DNA from: Bacteroidota bacterium
Lineage (GTDB): Bacteria; Bacteroidota; Bacteroidia; Cytophagales; Cyclobacteriaceae
Assembly: GCA_023417065.1 (NCBI GenBank)
Contig: JAEZGH010000015.1
Coordinates: 1 to 26,663 of the forward strand
Length of the DNA: 26,663 nt
Direction: 5' to 3'
This document shows positions 23,644 through 26,663 of the stretch, in pieces. The notes below the pieces were generated by a model that saw only the letters and a program-made list of their open reading frames with translations, searched no databases and was not told the origin of the DNA. The number at the start of each line of letters is the position of its first letter. The stretch's first letter is position 1. Made by a program: the position numbers and the translations under genes.

Positions 23644-23687
23644 AACCGGCGACCGGTAACTGGCCAAGTGGCAAACAGGCAACCGGC
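23644..23687. repeat. Heptad-period array, ACCGGCA class
   Basis: Units AACCGGC, GACCGGT, then AACTGGC lie in 7-bp register. Two 8-bp units and a final exact AACCGGC at 23681-23687 follow. Confidence 0.65.
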
Positions 23688-23733
23688 AACCCAAATCTTG
23701 ACTCCCGTCAATTTTTCCCTCGTCCCCGCCGGA

Positions 23734-23741
23734 TACTTTTG
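23734..23741 (+). promoter_or_regulatory. Candidate Bacteroidota -7 box
   Basis: TACTTTTG fits TAnnTTTG and lies 24 bp before the ATG at 23766, giving a short leader. The expected -33 TTG is not found at about 20 bp upstream; the nearest TTG (23698-23700) is too far. Hence only tentative. Confidence 0.35.
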
Positions 23742-23765
23742 CCTTGTAAACAAAAACAATTGCCC

Positions 23766-24170
23766 ATGAAAACCCTAAAATTCTTCTCCCTCACCTTCAT
23801 CGGATTATCCGTCCTGAGCTTCTTCTACGTTAGCGTAATGGCGTTTATTAGTCCGCAGCAGGTCATGGATCTCGTGCAGGTAGACCTCACCAACACAGAT
23901 GCCATGAGCTCTATCCGCGGCGTTTATGGCGGCGTTGGAATGACGATCGTTATAAGTCTCGCGTACCTGGCCTTCACTAACCGCAGGCTCGCGCTGACAT
24001 TCCTTGCCATCCTCTGGGGTTCGTATGCGATTTCGCGATTGATGACCATCTATGTCGACGGAACTTTGGGTGCATTTGGCACACAATGGCTGATGATTGA
24101 AACCGCGTTCTGCGCAATCGGACTGATATTGCTTTTTAGCACGCGGAAACTGGAGCGTGTTAATGCGTGA
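23766..24170 (+). CDS. Small four-helix membrane protein, DUF4345-like
   Basis: The 134-residue product has four predicted membrane spans (about 7-28, 54-71, 78-95, 110-126). The segment SSIRGVYGGVGMTIVISLAYL, followed by an R-L-M-x-x-x-x-DG turn after the third span, matches what I recall of DUF4345, a family of small integral membrane proteins of unknown function. The ATG at 23766 directly precedes the first span; an in-frame TTG at 23739 is unlikely because it lies in the promoter box. A hairpin terminator follows. Confidence 0.75.
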   Translation: MKTLKFFSLTFIGLSVLSFFYVSVMAFISPQQVMDLVQVDLTNTDAMSSIRGVYGGVGMTIVISLAYLAFTNRRLALTFLAILWGSYAISRLMTIYVDGTLGAFGTQWLMIETAFCAIGLILLFSTRKLERVNA

Positions 24171-24617
24171 TGTAAAGCCTTGAACCGCTGGACCTCACCC
24201 AATGCGCGTGCGTGACACAAACACGCAGGCGCATTGGGGTCGTTTTGAAGATACTATCGAGGTTTACTACCTAACCGCGTTAGGATCAGGCAGGCCGTAC
24301 ATTCTACGGTTAGCCTAAGGCTCGTTAACCAACTAACCACTGCTAACGTGACAAAAGGCAGCATTATCGCCAGTGCTGTATCGTATAGCCTTTGGCGAAG
24401 AGTTCTATCTATACGCGATGCCCACACCGTCAGAAACGCAATCCAAATCCCTGATAATCGGGAATGCCTGCAAGCAAATTGAAATCTTTCCAAAAGAATT
24501 GAATTCCTAATTGATGAAGCAACCCTTGAATAAGGCTTCTAAAAAATGGTTTTCCATAGAATGCAATGGCAATCCCTAACGCTATTCAGGCGTCCTTACC
24601 ATAAAGTCGAAGAGGTG
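24171..24617. other. Gene-free spacer
   Basis: Besides the hairpin, 24264-24348 contains repeated CTAACC/GTTAACC-type words (around 24269 and 24324-24348) that may be a faint further repeat class. A 79-codon frame at 24254-24493 (minus) includes a hydrophobic stretch but crosses these words and has no start context, so it is not called. Nothing else is seen. Confidence 0.4.
24198..24246 (+). terminator. Long-stem hairpin after the plus-strand membrane gene
   Basis: CCCAATGCGC (24198-24207) pairs with GCGCATTGGG (24229-24238), continued by a 6-bp inner stem TGCGTG/CACGCA with one G-G mismatch and a 7-nt loop. TCGTTTTG follows the stem. It lies 28 bp past the stop codon. The U-tract is short. 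Confidence 0.6.
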
Positions 24618-25066
24618 TTATTTAATTGCACATTTACTCACTAGCAGATACGAAACAGGCGGTCCTGCAGCGATCGCAGGAACAATTGCGAGCAAGATAT
24701 CCATCACCCAATCTCGCCCAGATGCCGTAAGAGAAATTCGGACTATACTCAAAAAGAACCATGGAAGGGTCCAACATACCAGGAAAGCCTTGATACCTAC
24801 CAACATGGGACTTTCCAACTGCTTTAACGCATTGATTACCCTGGGTTCGATGAACCACGCAATAGTCATCGCCCCTAAACACTGCATGCCCATCACTAAT
24901 ATCGTTTCAAGGTCAAGAGCAATGCCGATAGCGAAGCCGCTACCGCTTTCCCGTGGAGAGTAGAATAATCCAGAGTTACCAACATGGTAATCGCAAATGC
25001 AAGCGCTGCAATGATCGCTGTACACATAACAAAAACAATCCTTGCCCGACTGTCAGATAACTTCAT
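24618..25066 (-). pseudogene. Small polytopic membrane protein gene interrupted by a frameshift
   Basis: From the ATG at 25066 the frame gives MKLSDSRARIVFVMC and one membrane span, then runs out of sense to a stop at 24896. The -1 frame takes over from about 24955 and gives three more spans (IALDLETILVMGMQCLGAM, AFLVCWTLPWFFLSIV, WVMDILLAIVPAIAAG) to the stop at 24618. Adding one base in the AAA run (minus strand, 24949-24947) after GGG joins the two as HGKSGSGFAIG in a clean 149-residue protein. No canonical slippery heptamer is present, so a real mutation or a sequencing error is more likely than programmed frameshifting. It is 26 bp downstream of the exported-protein gene. Family not recognised. 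Confidence 0.65.
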
Positions 25067-25092
25067 AATGCGGCCTCTATTTCTCCCTTTAT

Positions 25093-25587
25093 TCAATCAG
25101 ATTCCTCACTTTGAACGACTTCAACAGAGGAAACGTGTCCTTCAGAAATCGAGATGGATATCCTTTTTTCGTAAACCATTCTGAACTTCTCTTGAGAGAA
25201 ACCAAGTGGTTTTCCAAAATCTGCCTTGATGCAGCCGGTAAACCAGGTGGCAACGACGACGTCATTGACAAACATTTCTTCTTCAAATATGTTAGTCAGT
25301 CGGATCGTCTCCCTCGTGCATGGATCCCTAAGTTCTTTAAGACAAAGCTTATCGTTAATGATTTGCCACGTTCCAAGGTAATTTCTCCAACACGCGGTTG
25401 ACAAGCAATCCCTATTATTCAACCTTTCCTTGATGGCAGCCCGGTCTTTTAGAAATCCCTCCAATGGGTATGTATATAAATTGATGGTATCTTTCTCCCA
25501 AATAAGAATATCCGGCTCTTGCGGAGTAGCTGCTTCCACGGGTGAACCCACCATGAAGAAAGCCAAAATCACGAACTGCATTACCAT
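25093..25587 (-). CDS. Exported protein of unknown function
   Basis: The 164-residue product has a signal peptide ending SPVEAA (about 1-20). A Bacteroidota-type module follows, with NLYTYPLEGFL, a cysteine pair in CLSTACWRNYLGTWQIINDKLCL and a further C-x2-C-like pair, so disulphides are likely in the periplasm. I recognise the CWR-Y-x-TW-x-I-x-N-D pattern as recurrent in Bacteroidota hypothetical proteins but know no function. The ATG at 25587 is preferred over the TTG at 25590. The gene lies between the GRAM-domain gene (38-bp gap) and the frameshifted membrane gene (26-bp gap). Confidence 0.75.
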   Translation of the reverse strand: MVMQFVILAFFMVGSPVEAATPQEPDILIWEKDTINLYTYPLEGFLKDRAAIKERLNNRDCLSTACWRNYLGTWQIINDKLCLKELRDPCTRETIRLTNIFEEEMFVNDVVVATWFTGCIKADFGKPLGFSQEKFRMVYEKRISISISEGHVSSVEVVQSEESD

Positions 25588-25625
25588 CAAGTCTTCTTAA
25601 AATGTCTGCATCAACATCAGCTAAG

Positions 25626-26147
25626 TCAATCGGCATACACAATCTGGCGCTGCTGCCCTTTAATCTGCTCCAGCCAATCCCTGGGATCGTCAACGATGAA
25701 CTTATGTTTCTCACCGTTTCGCAGTTCAAGTATCAGACCGTTTTCGAGGATCCCGAACGTTCGGACCACCTCTATGCCCGTTATTCTATTCAAATCTATG
25801 GTCTGCTGATGCTTGTGTACATTGTACTTGTGTGACTTAAAAATCAGCCGTTGATCAGTCAGCACCAGTTTCCCTCCTACGCCTTCCTTTTCCACAAAAT
25901 GATTTGCACCACCTGATTTGATGATGTTTTCACCCTCTGCGGTCTCAATAACGATGGATCCCGAAAGGCTCTTTGCGAGGAACTGCATAAGCCCTGCAAA
26001 AGCGAGCCCTCCTGCGAGTCCCGCGGCCACTGTTATGCCAAGAGTGTTCACGGTTATGCCCCCCTTGGCAATCGAAAAATAAACCACCATGATCACGGTC
26101 CACGGCAGGCCAAACATGAGGGCTGTTATCCAGAATTTTTTAGTCAT
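25626..26147 (-). CDS. Membrane protein with GRAM/PH-like domain
   Basis: The 173-residue product has two membrane spans (about 5-27 and 35-57) followed by a cytoplasmic GRAM/PH-like domain at about 72-165. The GGKLVLTDQRLIFKSHKYN motif is diagnostic of GRAM domains, and a second strand set (IDLNRITGIEVVRTFGILENGLILEL) leads to a terminal helix (DDPRDWLEQIKGQQ). These domains bind lipids or proteins at membranes in eukaryotes; the bacterial role is unknown. It is the first gene of a likely three-gene transcript. Confidence 0.8.
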   Translation of the reverse strand: MTKKFWITALMFGLPWTVIMVVYFSIAKGGITVNTLGITVAAGLAGGLAFAGLMQFLAKSLSGSIVIETAEGENIIKSGGANHFVEKEGVGGKLVLTDQRLIFKSHKYNVHKHQQTIDLNRITGIEVVRTFGILENGLILELRNGEKHKFIVDDPRDWLEQIKGQQRQIVYAD

Positions 26148-26663
26148 GAGTAAATGTGCAAGATGGTCATAAGTTACCGATTTTTTTTAAAGCGGGCATT
26201 CAGATGCAGGGAAATGCCAGATCGGAAGATGAGGTAGTTATTCAGAACCCGCATGATCAGTTGTAAAAACACTTCTCCCATGTATCATTTTAATTTTTAT
26301 TTGACCGAACACAATGTTTTCCGGCCCTTCAGGTGTTTTCACCTGGAGGGAGGAAAATACTACTCCGTTTCTGCAAATCCCTGCGCAATGACTCAGTGCT
26401 GTTACTATTGACTGAATGTCAATGACCTCCAAAAACGTGTTCAGGTATGCCACAGAAGAATGATTTTCCGTGTAATTTGTTTCTGCATCCAGGTGATAAC
26501 ACCTGGAGGGAGGAAAACACTACACCGTTTCTGCATCCAGGTGGTAACACCTGGATGGCCGAAACGCATTGATAGAGACGTTTATTGACATAAAAACCGT
26601 TAGCTACTATGAGCACCAGAAACAGATCTTACTTTTCGGATTGTCGATGCTTCTTTGTAACGA
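26148..26663. other. Gene-free right end with hairpin repeats
   Basis: These 516 bp carry the three-copy hairpin repeat at 26325-26554 and otherwise AT-rich spacer. A plus-strand frame starting ATG at 26609 (MSTRNRSYFSD) is open to the window end over 18 codons; it is too short to judge. Two minus-strand frames at 26238-26616 translate the repeats and are not called. Confidence 0.45.
26325..26560. repeat. Three copies of a hairpin-containing repeat
   Basis: Each copy has the inverted repeat CCAGGTG-N4-CACCTGG: 26330-26345 (6-bp stem), 26489-26506 and 26537-26554 (7-bp stems), with loops TTTT, ATAA and GTAA. The first two are followed by an almost identical tail (26346-26374 and 26507-26535) of GAGGGAGGAAAA, then an ACTAC/CCG segment and GTTTCTGCA. 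Copies two and three are spaced exactly 48 bp. On the minus strand each of the first two tails begins with GTAGT, about 16 bp before the hairpin. Stems are conserved and loops vary. Confidence 0.8.

Larger units (their letters stand above)
23171..23765. other. 595-bp gene-free region between divergent genes, largely made of repeats
   Basis: The region between the SDR gene (minus) and the DUF4345-like gene (plus) holds heptad arrays at 23344-23364, 23380-23421 and 23644-23687 and an 11-bp tandem array at 23510-23564. A promoter-like box lies at 23734-23741. Several open frames cross it on both strands, but they overlap repeats and look spurious. Confidence 0.6.

Noticed and set aside
24254..24493. 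79-codon minus-strand frame with a hydrophobic stretch
   Set aside because: It lies across repeated CTAACC-type words and has no convincing start or conserved motif.
24947..24952. Programmed -1 frameshifting
   Set aside because: The GGGAAA tract is not in the frame needed for an X-XXY-YYZ slip, and no downstream stimulatory structure was recognised.
26325..26560. CRISPR array
   Set aside because: There are only three copies, irregularly spaced (about 160 and 48 bp), with tails conserved rather than spacers unique. No cas genes are seen.
26238..26616. Two minus-strand frames sharing the peptide CRNGVVFSSLQV
   Set aside because: The shared peptide is only a translation of the hairpin DNA repeat. 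Neither frame has start context or other protein features.

Overview
The window looks like a chromosomal stretch from a Bacteroidota bacterium, most likely in or near the Cytophagales. The lineage call is inference. It rests on a GLPGLI-family protein paired with a TonB-receptor-like outer-membrane protein, several short lipoproteins, AraC and Crp/Fnr regulators of Bacteroidota type, a two-component-type beta-propeller, tandem S41 peptidases, weak Shine-Dalgarno signals and one TAnnTTTG promoter-like box. No rRNA, tRNA, CRISPR array, insertion sequence or prophage gene was seen. Nearly all genes lie on the minus strand; only the propeller gene (7861-9186) and a small membrane-protein gene (23766-24170) are on plus.

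Layout, left to right. 1-449: start of a HEAT-repeat gene that runs off the edge. 551-4019: outer-membrane barrel protein and GLPGLI protein, overlapping by 23 bp. 4077-4672: two small exported paralogues joined by an ATGA overlap. 4979-7288: a lipoprotein, a four-helix membrane protein and its likely AraC regulator. 7289-7860: a gene-free region with a perfect 16-bp palindrome and five tandem 11-bp repeats. 7861-9622: an exported propeller protein with no output domain, and a convergent small lipoprotein. 9941-12719: a rhomboid protease, a lipid-anchored acetolactate decarboxylase and a CPA1 Na+/H+ antiporter. 13069-15291 and 18230-19888: two S41 peptidase paralogues. Between them lie a MarR regulator with a lipoprotein (15369-16315) and a Crp/Fnr regulator with an alpha/beta hydrolase (16600-18132). 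20155-23170: a probable operon of SDR dehydrogenase, SnoaL-Atu4866 fusion, AraC regulator and SRPBCC protein. 23766-24170: a DUF4345-like membrane protein. 24618-26147: a GRAM-domain membrane protein, an exported protein and a small membrane-protein gene broken by a frameshift. 26325-26554: three copies of a hairpin repeat.

The most unusual signal is in the spaces between genes. At more than a dozen places, mainly 7.3-7.8, 13.0 and 15.3-23.7 kb, the DNA is built of short degenerate runs with a 7-bp period. They fall into three word classes: GGTTCAA-like, ATCAGAA-like and ACCGGCA-like. Several runs touch start or stop codons, and one appears to supply the start codon of the Crp/Fnr gene. The runs are not clean microsatellites and match no element I recognise in this phylum. 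The nearest analogy I know is the heptanucleotide STRR repeats of heterocystous cyanobacteria. Two separate 11-bp tandem arrays and the 48-bp-spaced hairpin repeat add to an intergenic repeat load that the genes do not explain.
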